In this document: positions 9,377 through 19,073 of the stretch, in pieces | Numbering within the stretch: position 1 is the first letter of the stretch | Layout: each line of letters begins with the position of its first letter | NCBI GenBank assembly: GCA_013298595.1 | Contig: JAAFIG010000004.1 | Location: 62,001 to 126,000, forward strand | Source of the DNA: Deinococcales bacterium | GTDB lineage: Bacteria > Deinococcota > Deinococci > Deinococcales > JAAFIG01 | Reading direction: 5' to 3' | DNA length: 64,000 bases | Program-made: the position numbers and the translations under genes | The notes under the pieces: model-generated | What the model saw: the letters and a program-made list of their open reading frames with translations, nothing else | What the model was told of the DNA's origin: nothing | Databases searched by the model: none

Positions 9377-9966
9377 TTATTTCCTTTATTGCTTAAAACG
9401 GCATGTAATGTTTCGTAAAGTATACGCATATCAAGTGAAAATGAGAAATGATGGTAATATTCAGTATCAAGTTTAACTTTTTCTTCATCACTCAAACTAT
9501 CGCGTCCTCGAACTTGGGCTAACCCTGTAATTCCAGGTAAAATATTTTCAACACCTTGAACTTGGCGCATTTGAAGCAACGATACTTGAGAGGGTAAAGC
9601 AGGTCGTGGTCCAATGAAGCTCATTTGCCCCAACAAAATATTTATTATTTGAGGTAATTCATCAAGACTGGTTTTCCTAAGCCAGTAACCAACCCGAGTG
9701 ATAGGATTAAGACCCAGTTTTTGCATATCTTCAGTAGAAACATTAGGTGTTCCCACTTTCATTGTCCTGAATTTATAGCATTTAAAGATTTTACCGCGAA
9801 AACCAACTCGATTTTGTATAAAGAGAACTCCACCTGAAGAATCTATCATAATTAAAAACGAAAAAATAATAAAAAGAAAGCCAAAAAAAGGTATTAAAAA
9901 AAGGGTAAAAAGGTAGTCTAAAAAACCTTTAAAGTAACGATATCTGTTTTTCTGTAGTAATTTCAT
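9373..9966 (-). CDS. Undecaprenyl-phosphate sugar phosphotransferase (PglC/short WcaJ type)
   Basis: Initiates the repeat unit by moving a sugar-1-phosphate from a nucleotide sugar to undecaprenyl phosphate at the inner membrane face. 197 residues, the length of the minimal monotopic phosphoglycosyl transferases. One N-terminal re-entrant hydrophobic segment is followed by KCYKFRTMKVG, LRKTSLDELPQIINILLGQM (the Asp-Glu catalytic dyad), SFIGPRPALPSQ, PGITGLAQVRGRDSLS and KLDTEYYHHFSFSLD. All motifs of the bacterial sugar transferase family are intact. Its first substrate could be the product of the CapD-like enzyme or a UDP-HexNAc. Confidence 0.9.
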   Translation of the reverse strand: MKLLQKNRYRYFKGFLDYLFTLFLIPFFGFLFIIFSFLIMIDSSGGVLFIQNRVGFRGKIFKCYKFRTMKVGTPNVSTEDMQKLGLNPITRVGYWLRKTSLDELPQIINILLGQMSFIGPRPALPSQVSLLQMRQVQGVENILPGITGLAQVRGRDSLSDEEKVKLDTEYYHHFSFSLDMRILYETLHAVLSNKGNK

Positions 9967-9967
9967 A

Positions 9968-10846
9968 TTAAATTAATCCTTGATTCCTCATAAGTTCCAC
10001 TTCAATCGCTATACCCGCATTAAATTCTCTGGGTATATAATTGAGTTCAATTTGAGCCTTAGAAATATCAAAAGCTTTATTCTCTTGTAATCTTAATACT
10101 TGTTCAACTGTAATTGGAAATCGAGGAATTAAAGAACCAACTTCAGCGCCTAGTTTTGCTAAACCAAGTGGAATATTTAGCAAATGAACATTCTTTTCAA
10201 GTATTTCAACAATCGTAAGAATCAAATTGCGATAAGAAATCTCGCGTAAGCCACAAATATTATATGCTTGATTTTCAGATTTGCTTGATATGATTGCAGA
10301 AACTATACCAGAAGCCAGATCATCAACAAAAACAGGCTGCATTAAGCTTTTTCCTTCACCAAACAATGGGAAAATCGGATATGAATTTAAAAATCTAATG
10401 AGACGGCTCATATTTCGGTCACGCAAATGCCCATAAATCATACTAGGGCGCAAAATAGTATATGTAATACCACTATTTTTTATTTTCTCTTCATTGATTT
10501 TATAAATTTCTGAGAATTGATTATATGAAGAAAAAATGCCAGTTGTGGTTACGAAAAAAGCACGCTCAATGCCAATTTTTTTAATCGCTTCCAGCGAAAT
10601 ATGGTAATGTTTAGGGTGTGTTATATCAATATAAGTAATATCTTTATTTAGAACTTTTTTATAGGTATCTGGGTTTAATACATCACCCTCAAAAATGACT
10701 ACACCTGATTCTTTAAGAAAACTAATACCTTCTCGAGAAGTTGCTCTTACTAGACAACCAATCTGAGCAGGATCTATCGTTTTAATCATTTCTTTAATAA
10801 CAGCATTACCCGTACCAGACGTACATCCTGTAATAAAATATTTCAT
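9968..10846 (-). CDS. Extended SDR NAD-dependent epimerase/dehydratase
   Basis: 292 residues with an N-terminal Rossmann motif (TGCTSGTG), a YNQFSEIYKINEEKIK stretch that supplies the Tyr and Lys region, and LRPSMIYG typical of nucleotide-sugar SDRs. A strong GGAGG precedes the ATG. It sits between the WbuB-like transferase and the PglC-like enzyme. Such genes next to fnlABC/wbuB often reduce a 4-keto sugar, for example to form FucNAc or QuiNAc, but the substrate here is not determined. The gene is AT-rich and has a single CTCGAG. Confidence 0.75.
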   Translation of the reverse strand: MKYFITGCTSGTGNAVIKEMIKTIDPAQIGCLVRATSREGISFLKESGVVIFEGDVLNPDTYKKVLNKDITYIDITHPKHYHISLEAIKKIGIERAFFVTTTGIFSSYNQFSEIYKINEEKIKNSGITYTILRPSMIYGHLRDRNMSRLIRFLNSYPIFPLFGEGKSLMQPVFVDDLASGIVSAIISSKSENQAYNICGLREISYRNLILTIVEILEKNVHLLNIPLGLAKLGAEVGSLIPRFPITVEQVLRLQENKAFDISKAQIELNYIPREFNAGIAIEVELMRNQGLI

Positions 10847-10941
10847 AAAACCACCTACCTCCTTATTTTAGATGAAGACAAACAACAAAAACAGGGCGAG
10901 GTGTTTATTGAATGTGCTTCTGTTATCATTGCAAATTTTTC

Positions 10942-12153
10942 TTATTCAGCAAGGAGTTCAAGAAAACGATCCAGTACTTTTTCACGAGCAAAGTGTTGCT
11001 CATAGTAGTAACGACCGTTAACACCAAGTTGTTCGAGTTGCGTAGAATCCATTTGGTACAAGCTTAAAATAGCATCTTTAAGTGCAATATGATCTTCTGG
11101 TCGACAAACCAAACCTGCATTTGCCTCCTCAATAATGGTGGCACCACTACCTTCTAACGCAGCGATAATTGGGCGACCACATGCCAAGTAGGATTGAATC
11201 TTCGATGGGATTGTAAGTTCAAAAATTGGGTTTCGCTTAAGGGACACTACAGTAACGTGCGCTAGCGCAAATAGTTGAGGCATTTCTTCAGGTAAGCGTC
11301 TACCTTTAAAAAACACATTCGGCAAATCTTTAGCTATCTTTTCCAAAAATATCCGATTTGATCCATCACCATATATCACTATTTTGATATTACTAAACGA
11401 AACAAGTTCTCGAGCAGCTTGAATCAGTATTTCCAGATTTTGGGCTGCACCAAGATTACCCGCAAAAATAACATTAAAAGACTGATCTAAACCCTCGATT
11501 TGTGCAATTTCTCGATTTTTAATTACAGGTATATATATATCTTCAGACCAATTAGGTAAGTATATAATATCATTCTTTGCGATACCATATTTTTCGATTT
11601 TCTCAGACATATTCTTAGATTGAATTAAAATTTTATTTGATGATTTATATATAAACTTTACGATAATGTCAACGAGACGAAGAATCTTGATATTCTTCAC
11701 TTGCCCACTTGCTTCAAGACTTTCAGGCCATAGATCTTGTACATAATGAAAAATAGGAGCTTTGCTTCGTTGGAAAAAGCGAAGCAAAATGCTCGGTAAT
11801 GCAATTGTAACTGGTGATAGTTGCCATGTGACAATTTTCTGGTAGTCTCGAGAGCGTATAACAAATAATCCTATCAAAAAAGCACTTATTGGAAACGATA
11901 GATAATTTAAGATTCGTCTCCATTTTGAATAACTCGTGTCTGGGAAAATAGGAACTCTAATGATACGAATACCCTCCTTATACTCAATCTGACATAGGCT
12001 TTGCTTATATCCATCGTATATTTTTCCTTTCGGATAATTTGGGAATCCCGTTAATACAGTCACTTCGCAGCCCCGTTGCTGCAAGCCATTGACAAAATCG
12101 CCAACACGAAATGGCTCGGGCGGAAAATATTGCGAAACCACTAAAACTTTCAT
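10942..12153 (-). CDS. WbuB-like glycosyltransferase (GT4)
   Basis: 403 residues, GT-B fold. MKVLVVSQYFPPEPFRVGDF at the N-terminus followed by VTVLTGFPNYPKGKIYDGY is the signature of WbuB-type transferases, which usually add L-FucNAc. The C-terminal half contains NVIFAGNLGAAQNLE and a late SYLACGRPIIAAL with EANAGLVC donor-binding residues. It follows the three fnl genes in the same direction, which agrees with use of UDP-L-FucNAc. It is cytoplasmic, working on the lipid-linked intermediate. Confidence 0.87.
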   Translation of the reverse strand: MKVLVVSQYFPPEPFRVGDFVNGLQQRGCEVTVLTGFPNYPKGKIYDGYKQSLCQIEYKEGIRIIRVPIFPDTSYSKWRRILNYLSFPISAFLIGLFVIRSRDYQKIVTWQLSPVTIALPSILLRFFQRSKAPIFHYVQDLWPESLEASGQVKNIKILRLVDIIVKFIYKSSNKILIQSKNMSEKIEKYGIAKNDIIYLPNWSEDIYIPVIKNREIAQIEGLDQSFNVIFAGNLGAAQNLEILIQAARELVSFSNIKIVIYGDGSNRIFLEKIAKDLPNVFFKGRRLPEEMPQLFALAHVTVVSLKRNPIFELTIPSKIQSYLACGRPIIAALEGSGATIIEEANAGLVCRPEDHIALKDAILSLYQMDSTQLEQLGVNGRYYYEQHFAREKVLDRFLELLAE

Positions 12154-12163
12154 ACTTCAAAAC

Positions 12164-13294
12164 CTAACCCTTGCGCCAAACAACTCGATTGATATAGTCA
12201 GTATAGCTTAAAATCAAGCGCACAACTTTTTCCGAAACATTAGGCATACTGTAATCTGCAACAGGGCGAAAATTTGGAACTTCTCGAGAATGGCGTTCTA
12301 AAAGAGCCAATCCTTGCAAAATTCTGGTTTGTTCAAGTCCAACCATAATGACGCTGGCCTCTTCCATTACTTCTGGTCGCTCGTGGGTTTCTCGAATATT
12401 CAAAGCAGGAAAATCAAGAATAGCAGATTCTTCGGAAATTGTGCCTGAATCAGAAAGCACAGCTTTAGAAGATTTTTGAAGCTTGATATAGTCAAAAAAG
12501 CCCAATGGCTTGAGAAGCTCTACACGACTGTCAAATACCAAGCCAGATGCTGTTATTCGCTGTTGGGTTCGTGGATGAGTAGAAACGATAATTCTCTTTC
12601 CAAATTGCTCAGCAATAACATTCAGACTTTGATGCAAATGTTTGAGATTTGTTTCTGAATCAACGTTCTCTTCGCGGTGAGCACTAACCACAAAATAATC
12701 TTGATCTTTCAAATTCAGTTGGTTAAGAACCTGACTCGCTTCAATCCCAAAACGATAATACTCGAGGACCTCAAACATTGGGCTTCCTGTCTTAATAACG
12801 CGATCTGGAAGCAGACCCTCTCGTAATAAATATTCTCTAGCTATACTTGAATATGTCAGATTAATATCAGCAATATGATCTACAATTCGTCGGTTGGTTT
12901 CTTCAGGAACCCGTTGGTCAAAGCAGCGATTCCCCGCTTCCATATGAAAAATTGGAATTTTACGACGCTTAGCTGAAATAGCCGCCAAGCTGCTATTGGT
13001 ATCTCCGAGAATTAAAATGGCTTCGGGTTTTTCTTGAACCAGCAAAGCATCTATTTTGATAATTACTTGCCCGATTGTTTCCGCAGCTGTTTGACCTGCT
13101 GCATTCAAAAAATAATCTGGTTTCCGAATCTCGAGATCATCAAAAAAGATCTGATTCAGCTCATAATCATAATTTTGACCAGTATGAACCAGAACATGAT
13201 TTGCCGTTTGATCAAGAACAGCAATGGTTCGGGATAGGCGGATAATTTCTGGACGAGTACCAACAATAGTCATGATTTTCATTTTTGAACTCAT
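12164..13294 (-). CDS. fnlC: UDP-N-acetylglucosamine 2-epimerase family, FnlC/WbjD type
   Basis: Non-hydrolysing 2-epimerase fold, 376 residues. The N-terminus contains VGTRPEIIRLSRTIAVLD and HTGQNYDYELNQIFFDDL followed by KPDYFLNAAG, the variant found in FnlC/WbjD, which finishes UDP-L-FucNAc synthesis, and not in WecB. SAHREENVD and the SDSGTISEESAILDFPALNIR stretch are intact. It overlaps fnlB by ATGA (13291-13294), as expected for a co-translated pathway, and precedes the WbuB-like gene by 10 bp. Confidence 0.88.
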   Translation of the reverse strand: MSSKMKIMTIVGTRPEIIRLSRTIAVLDQTANHVLVHTGQNYDYELNQIFFDDLEIRKPDYFLNAAGQTAAETIGQVIIKIDALLVQEKPEAILILGDTNSSLAAISAKRRKIPIFHMEAGNRCFDQRVPEETNRRIVDHIADINLTYSSIAREYLLREGLLPDRVIKTGSPMFEVLEYYRFGIEASQVLNQLNLKDQDYFVVSAHREENVDSETNLKHLHQSLNVIAEQFGKRIIVSTHPRTQQRITASGLVFDSRVELLKPLGFFDYIKLQKSSKAVLSDSGTISEESAILDFPALNIRETHERPEVMEEASVIMVGLEQTRILQGLALLERHSREVPNFRPVADYSMPNVSEKVVRLILSYTDYINRVVWRKG

Positions 13295-14382
13295 ACCAAC
13301 TCCGCAGTTGTGTCAGGTGCATCTGCCTGAAATAATTCATGAGTCCAAAACAATGTCACAAGCTCTGTTGAACCCACATTTGTTATATTATGTGTATGTA
13401 AGGTTGGAATATCAACATATGCAGGTCGACTACCTGAAACCCGAAAGGTTATCGTTTGCGAACTCAGAACTTGACGAACTTTGATTTCAGCTTCACCAGA
13501 AATGACCAGAAAACGCTCTATTTTATGTAAGTGGTAATGATTGCCTCGAGTAATACCCGGCTTAGTTGTAGACAAAAATGTTTGCCCACAGCTATAAGTT
13601 TTAACTGATTCAAATAGTGAACCACGTACATCTGAATGCATAGAAAGATATCTAGGATACATCTGGGGAAATAGATAGGAACGATATGTATTAAACAAAT
13701 CTCTATTTAGGTTATCACGCACATCTGGAAAAATATGCTCTGAGTACAATTTATGGAACTCACTTATTTTCTCAATTAACTGCTGCTTGTTCATTTCCTG
13801 TCCACGCAATTGAAGTTCACCTGCGCGCTTTTCTTGAGCAGCTCTCCATAAAGCCTGTGCGACCACTTGTGCATGGAGTAGCTCAAAAGAGGCATCTTGA
13901 TTTGTAGTCATAAACTCTTTTTTGTTGACGATATGGTCTAAGAGTTTTAGAACCAACGAATCTGGATCAAATTCACCAAAAACCTTAGGTAGTGTAACGT
14001 ACCAAAAAGAGTCCTTTAAGTGCAAAAAACGCTTCTCAAAAAGAGAAAAGCATTCATACCTAAACCGCTCTTGTTGTTTTTGAAACCCAAAAGAAATTGG
14101 ACAATCTACAATAAACAGTTGTATTTTGTCTGATATTCGATCAATAGCAGTCAGTATCGCCTCAACGCGTGATGTATTGATCAGAGTATGCTCTTCACCA
14201 AGCATTTCTACAAAATAAAAAATAACATCACTCTGCCTAACAAATGACTCGAGTGAAAGACTTTCAAATAGCGTATCTTGAGTTACATACTGAATCTGAA
14301 GATCAGGCATCGTCTTTAGATAAACAGCCACATGCCAACCCAAAAAAGCCCTTAGATCTGCAATACCGACTGCAAGACTCAT
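13291..14382 (-). CDS. fnlB: Bifunctional reductase with C-terminal cupin, FnlB/WbjC/CapF type
   Basis: Second step of UDP-L-FucNAc synthesis: C3-epimerisation and C4-reduction of the keto intermediate. The N-terminal part (about 1-245) is an SDR-like domain. The C-terminal part (about 246-363) is a cupin with GITRGNHYHLHKIERFLVISG and DIPTLHTHNITNVG supplying metal-binding His residues. This arrangement matches CapF. It is flanked with 4-nt overlaps by fnlA upstream and fnlC downstream. The Rossmann glycine motif at the extreme N-terminus is weak (MSLAVGIADLRAFLGWH), so a few N-terminal residues may have been lost or the start may lie slightly off. Confidence 0.87.
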   Translation of the reverse strand: MSLAVGIADLRAFLGWHVAVYLKTMPDLQIQYVTQDTLFESLSLESFVRQSDVIFYFVEMLGEEHTLINTSRVEAILTAIDRISDKIQLFIVDCPISFGFQKQQERFRYECFSLFEKRFLHLKDSFWYVTLPKVFGEFDPDSLVLKLLDHIVNKKEFMTTNQDASFELLHAQVVAQALWRAAQEKRAGELQLRGQEMNKQQLIEKISEFHKLYSEHIFPDVRDNLNRDLFNTYRSYLFPQMYPRYLSMHSDVRGSLFESVKTYSCGQTFLSTTKPGITRGNHYHLHKIERFLVISGEAEIKVRQVLSSQTITFRVSGSRPAYVDIPTLHTHNITNVGSTELVTLFWTHELFQADAPDTTAELV

Positions 14383-15410
14383 GTTGACAATCCTAATTCA
14401 TGGCGAACTTCTGGCAATGTGAGCAGTAATTGCTTAACTTCATCAATACCTAGCTGTTGTGTGTTGTGTGAGTGATAGTCTTCAAGTTTATTTTGCTCTA
14501 GGGTTCCCTCAGTAAAGTATTTGCTATAATTGAGATCTCTATTATCCATTGGAATTCGATAATAGTCACCCATATCTTCAGATTTTAAAAGTTCTTCGCT
14601 TGTTGCAAGCGTTTCATAGGTTTTCTCTCCATGGCGAACTCCGATAACTTGGACAGGATTTGTGGCACGAAACAATTGCTTAAGAGCCTCAACTAATGTC
14701 GCAACTGAACAAGCAGGCGCTTTACGAATAAAAATATCTCCTTGGTTAGCATTCTCAAAAGCATGAATCACCAATTCAATCGCAGTAGTTAAAGAAAGTA
14801 AAAAACGTGTCATTTCGGGATTTGTAATGCTCAGAGGCTTACCTTGCTTTATCTGAGAAATAAAGAGTGGAATAACCGAACCTCTTGAATACATTACATT
14901 TCCATACCGCACACTACTGATGATGGTCTGCTCTGGATTCAAATGCCTAGAAGCAGCTGCTGCAATCTTTTCCATGAGGGCTTTTGTCATACCCATGGCA
15001 TTGACTGGATAGACCGCTTTATCTGTACTTAAACAAACCAATCGCTTAATCCCATGGCGAATAGCGCTTTCAATTACATTCTGGCTACCAATCACATTTG
15101 TAAGCACTGCTTGCATTGGAAAAAACTCGCAGGATGGCACTTGTTTTAGTGCTGCTGCATGGAAAACCAAATCAATACCCTGCATAGAGTGGTCAAGGCT
15201 ATGTATATCTCGAACATCACCAATATAAAACTTAACCCTAGGATCAGCCACCTCATTACGCAAGGTTTCTTGCTTCAATTCATCCCTGGAAAAAATCCGA
15301 ATCTCTCTTACATTATCTTTGAGTAGTCGATAAAGCATTTCTTTACCAAATGAACCTGTACCTCCAGTTATAAGCACTGAAGAGTCGAACAAAGAACCAA
15401 ATTCAGACAT
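14379..15410 (-). CDS. fnlA: UDP-GlcNAc 4,6-dehydratase/5-epimerase, FnlA/CapE/WbjB type
   Basis: First enzyme of UDP-L-FucNAc synthesis. 343 residues, SDR fold: VLITGGTGSFGKEMLYRLL near the N-terminus, FSRDELKQE, FYIGDVRD, HAAALKQVPSCEF, then LVCLSTDKAVYPVNAMGMTK with the Met-Lys pair in place of Tyr, and NPEMTRFLLSL. All motifs of the FnlA/FlaA1 family are present. It begins the fnlABC block, overlapping fnlB by ATGA. A CTCCT-complementary site lies just before the ATG. Confidence 0.92.
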   Translation of the reverse strand: MSEFGSLFDSSVLITGGTGSFGKEMLYRLLKDNVREIRIFSRDELKQETLRNEVADPRVKFYIGDVRDIHSLDHSMQGIDLVFHAAALKQVPSCEFFPMQAVLTNVIGSQNVIESAIRHGIKRLVCLSTDKAVYPVNAMGMTKALMEKIAAAASRHLNPEQTIISSVRYGNVMYSRGSVIPLFISQIKQGKPLSITNPEMTRFLLSLTTAIELVIHAFENANQGDIFIRKAPACSVATLVEALKQLFRATNPVQVIGVRHGEKTYETLATSEELLKSEDMGDYYRIPMDNRDLNYSKYFTEGTLEQNKLEDYHSHNTQQLGIDEVKQLLLTLPEVRHELGLST

Positions 15411-15424
15411 GTCTTTCCTCCTAA

Positions 15425-16588
15425 TTAATTATAACGGTCCATGAGCTCATAAAAATCTTTATGTAAATTCGTAAAAAGTTGGTGGTTTATAATGTATTGG
15501 CGAGCCCCTTTGCGCCAAGCATATCTAAGTTCAGTATTCGAGAAAATATTAAAGGAAGCACGAAAAGCATCCAAAAACTCTTCTTTATTCATAGGGTTTA
15601 CATTAAATCCTGCTTGATAAGTACTTAGTTCCTGCCACGGAGTATTAAATCCGATTAGTACAGGAATTCCACTAAAAAGCGCTTCGACAATAGAATGTCC
15701 AAAATTTTCAGATCCAGACATCGAAATAAATAAATCATATTCACAAAGTTTTGAGACAAGTTCTTGGTAGCTTTGGGGTCCAAAAAACTTAACTCGATCA
15801 ACCAAATTGGTGTTTTGGCTAATTTCATAGCATTTATCCCAATAATTTTTGTCCTCAGCAACACCAAAAACATCAATTCTGAATTCAAAATCAACTTCAC
15901 GCAAATACTCCAAAAGCAAATGGAGGTTTTTAATTGGGCTAATCCTTGCTGCCCAAATAACTCTAAAAACACCAGAGTCATTCAGTTTTTTTTCAATAAA
16001 TGGCAAGGTAAGATCAGGAAAATCGCTTGAGATTTTAACTTTAAACTGAGGAAAATTTCTTAAAATATCTAATTTTTCAAAATCACTGGATGCTTGAAAA
16101 GTGGTATGGGACTTACTTAGAAGTCTACATAAAATAAAAATGTATAATCTTTTAAGAAAAGCTTTTAAGTTTTTCGAAGTTCCCAAGGCATTAACCGATA
16201 ACTCACCTCTGGTCGCAAAAATAAGATGAGTTTTTTGATAAAAGAGCCTTAAGAATAAAACTGGTAAAAATGTAAATTGAAGAGAAAAAACACTGTTAAC
16301 GTAGAAATGATCGAAATCGTATTTAGTAGTTATTTTTCTTAACGTATTAAAAAAATTAATAAATCCCTCAGTATAAAATATATTTTTTATAAAAACATCA
16401 ATTTTTTGACAGTCTTTACTATCAAGCAAAGTTCTATCTATGTCTATATTTCTAGAAATAACTGCATATTCTACCTTATCATTCGTAGAAATTATAAGAT
16501 TAAATAAGCTTCTGATTGGACCACCAGCTTTATAAGCTGGTGAAAAGTAATCTGAAAAAACTAGTATTTTAACTCTTTTTTCCATCAT
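15425..16588 (-). CDS. Glycosyltransferase family 4
   Basis: 387 residues, GT-B. The N-terminus reads KILVFSDYFSPAYKAGGPIRSL, the acceptor-side glycine motif of GT4. The C-terminal domain has VIWAARISPIKNLHLLLEYL and GSENFGHSIVEALFSGIPVL, the E-x7-E donor motif region. No CTCGAG occurs in the gene, and it is clearly AT-rich. It overlaps the upstream Wzy-like gene by 20 nt. Sugar specificity is unknown; it probably adds one residue of the repeat unit. Confidence 0.85.
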   Translation of the reverse strand: MMEKRVKILVFSDYFSPAYKAGGPIRSLFNLIISTNDKVEYAVISRNIDIDRTLLDSKDCQKIDVFIKNIFYTEGFINFFNTLRKITTKYDFDHFYVNSVFSLQFTFLPVLFLRLFYQKTHLIFATRGELSVNALGTSKNLKAFLKRLYIFILCRLLSKSHTTFQASSDFEKLDILRNFPQFKVKISSDFPDLTLPFIEKKLNDSGVFRVIWAARISPIKNLHLLLEYLREVDFEFRIDVFGVAEDKNYWDKCYEISQNTNLVDRVKFFGPQSYQELVSKLCEYDLFISMSGSENFGHSIVEALFSGIPVLIGFNTPWQELSTYQAGFNVNPMNKEEFLDAFRASFNIFSNTELRYAWRKGARQYIINHQLFTNLHKDFYELMDRYN

Positions 16589-17822
16589 TCTCCAATCTAA
16601 TAATTTTCGAAGTAAAAGCGAACAAAAATAAAAATAAAATTATATTAACTCTATTATAGAGAATAACTAAACCACCAAAGCTTGCAAAAAAGATAAACGT
16701 GATCAGGACAAGTATAAACTGAGCTTCGGGATACTTAAGTCGCTTCATTACAAAATATAAAAGTAATACAAAAGGAGTTAATGTAAAAATCAAAGAAAAA
16801 ATCCCACCTTGCGAAAGAATTCCCAGTAAACCGTTATCAAGTGTTTCAAAAGCATTTACACCAATTCCCGTCACGAATAAGTAATTCTCGAAAAGAAAAG
16901 AAAAATAGTTAACTGTGTCACTATTGGTATTTCCAAATCTGCCTCCCGAGAACAAATCAACAATATTAGAATCAGAAGAAACATCAAAGAGTCGCAAAAA
17001 AAAGTCCAAACCTCTCCAAGAAGAAAACAAGCCACTGGAAATTGAAATTAAACCTACAATAATTATAAGAAAAAACATTGCTGATCCCATGAGTAAAAAA
17101 CGCTTATTTGAAAAAGCCAAATACATACTCCAAATTAAACACAGACCTACTCCAAGTGGGAAAAAAATTTTTGATACTGAAATAAATCCAGCGAGAAATA
17201 TCACAAGAATCATCCCACCCTCAAAAAAGCTAATCCGTGCTCGTGCCACAATAAGGTAAATAGCTAAGAAAAATACAACAGTGTAAGCTATCCCTGCTTC
17301 ACTTGGCTGATTGAAGATTCCGCTGAATCTACCCAATTGAGCAGCCAACTCGGATACCGATAAATCACCGTTAGGTGTTGGAGGATTATAAAAACTTAGA
17401 ATAAATGGGGTTAAATTATTCTGAGAAGTTTGATATAAAACGATAATTGAATTAACGAACATTAAATAAACATACATCTTGATAAAAGAAAAACTAAGGC
17501 TAACCCTACTTAGCAAGATCAAAAGAATTATTGGAGCAAGGTTCTTTTCAAAACCACTAATAATTTTCGGCAACTCTATTGGCATAATTCGTTTTTCCAT
17601 ATTTAAAGTAGTAATGCCTACAATCCAAAAAAAATTAATTACTAAAAAGAATAAAAAAATATTCATTGGATAGGTTATTTTGATTTTCTTATTTTGAAAA
17701 ACAAAGCTAAAAAATACACAAACGTATACAAAAATTAAACCAACATAAAAAGGCAAATTGGAAAAATATGGTGTAAATGCAGAAACAAGTATTAGAGAAA
17801 CAGCAATAGTATTAAGAATCAT
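16569..17822 (-). CDS. O-antigen polymerase (Wzy-like)
   Basis: 417 residues, nearly all hydrophobic, with about ten to twelve predicted membrane spans and a longer loop around residues 255-310 (SSSWRGLDFFLRLFDVSSDSN region). This is the layout of Wzy polymerases, whose sequences diverge too far for motif recognition. It starts with ATG overlapping the upstream GT2 gene and overlaps the downstream GT4. No CTCGAG occurs in the gene. It would join lipid-linked repeat units at the outer face of the inner membrane. Confidence 0.75.
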   Translation of the reverse strand: MILNTIAVSLILVSAFTPYFSNLPFYVGLIFVYVCVFFSFVFQNKKIKITYPMNIFLFFLVINFFWIVGITTLNMEKRIMPIELPKIISGFEKNLAPIILLILLSRVSLSFSFIKMYVYLMFVNSIIVLYQTSQNNLTPFILSFYNPPTPNGDLSVSELAAQLGRFSGIFNQPSEAGIAYTVVFFLAIYLIVARARISFFEGGMILVIFLAGFISVSKIFFPLGVGLCLIWSMYLAFSNKRFLLMGSAMFFLIIIVGLISISSGLFSSWRGLDFFLRLFDVSSDSNIVDLFSGGRFGNTNSDTVNYFSFLFENYLFVTGIGVNAFETLDNGLLGILSQGGIFSLIFTLTPFVLLLYFVMKRLKYPEAQFILVLITFIFFASFGGLVILYNRVNIILFLFLFAFTSKIIRLENDGKKS

Positions 17823-19014
17823 ATTTAATACTCAGTTTATTATCAATAACATATTTTTTTAAGCAATCTGAAGCCTCTATAATTTCTTTATCATTAACGT
17901 TTAGAAATAATTTATATTTACCAAATTTTCCTATTTTTAATAAAATTTCATAAATCCTAATCAATAAAATTCTATAAAATTTAACTACAATTTTATAGAA
18001 TAGTTGGAAAAGGCTATAATCTCTCATATGATGTAATCTTAGAATCTCTTTAGCAATCAATGAAGCTTTTGAAAAATTGAAAAACAATGTATTAGCATAC
18101 ATCTCCGAAAAGTTTAACTTTGTACGTATCTCTTCAGAGGACATTCCCAGTTTCTTCAGTGTTTCTATTCCTGAATGCGCCCAAACAGTTTGCACACTAT
18201 ATAGTCTAGGTAAAAAAGTGGGCCAGTTCTGTGCAAAAGCTTTTGTTTGAGAGTGGTCTTCTAAACGTCCAAAATGTGCACCCGAACTACTTTTTCCTGA
18301 TCCGCTGGCCGCAGAAAATCCTGGTAAAAAGATTGGATAATCGACAACAATATGTGTTGCAATTATAGTGGAGAGTCCTATAGCAATAGATATATCTGGA
18401 CTTGTTCCAAAAAACAAGTTACCTAATAAAGCACGTAGCTCTTGTAGTTTTTCACGGGAAACAATTCCATAATATAGCTTGGGTAGTGTTGAAAAGTTCT
18501 GCATACCGCTATTTAATAGAACTTCTAGCTCGAGTTGAGGTTCAAATACTTGCATATTACCATCAAAAGGGTAAACTTTTAAGCTTTTTGAGTCTGATTT
18601 TCCAAAAATTTTATGAGAGTAATTTTCCCAAAAGTAAAGAGCCGATGTTTTAAACGCAACTGAATGAATCTTTTTCAATTGCATCCACTCTACAAACGAC
18701 ATTATCTCAGGTAGTACAAGATCATCGTCTCCAATAATACAAGCATACTCTCCATTAAAATCACTTACAGCATTATTAAAATCATCGCAAAACCCCAAAG
18801 ATTGTGCATTAAAACGATATGAAATATGATTTATAATCTCTTTAAGCTCATTTTTAAGTATATTTTCTTCACTCGTATCGTATATTATAATTTCTAATTC
18901 TCCATTTTTAATATATTTTTCAAAATCTTTCACCAAGTTTTTTATAACAATTGCCGCAGTATATTTTCTATTTTTTGTAGGTATTATCAAAGATAACAAA
19001 GTTTTATTTTTCAT
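17812..19014 (-). CDS. Glycosyltransferase family 2
   Basis: 400 residues. The GT-A N-terminus reads LSLIIPTKNRKYTAAIVIKNL, and GEYACIIGDDDLVLPE contains the DDD/DxD metal and nucleotide-sugar site around residue 97. The long C-terminal half (about 200-400) is poorly conserved and includes a hydrophobic segment near 340-360 that may attach it to the membrane. One CTCGAG occurs (18528), the first after a gap of more than 4 kb. Specificity is unknown. Confidence 0.8.
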   Translation of the reverse strand: MKNKTLLSLIIPTKNRKYTAAIVIKNLVKDFEKYIKNGELEIIIYDTSEENILKNELKEIINHISYRFNAQSLGFCDDFNNAVSDFNGEYACIIGDDDLVLPEIMSFVEWMQLKKIHSVAFKTSALYFWENYSHKIFGKSDSKSLKVYPFDGNMQVFEPQLELEVLLNSGMQNFSTLPKLYYGIVSREKLQELRALLGNLFFGTSPDISIAIGLSTIIATHIVVDYPIFLPGFSAASGSGKSSSGAHFGRLEDHSQTKAFAQNWPTFLPRLYSVQTVWAHSGIETLKKLGMSSEEIRTKLNFSEMYANTLFFNFSKASLIAKEILRLHHMRDYSLFQLFYKIVVKFYRILLIRIYEILLKIGKFGKYKLFLNVNDKEIIEASDCLKKYVIDNKLSIKYDS

Positions 19015-19073
19015 GTAAAATCCTATATTTTTGACTGAATTACCAAGTGAAACGCGCTAATAAAAAGTAATAT

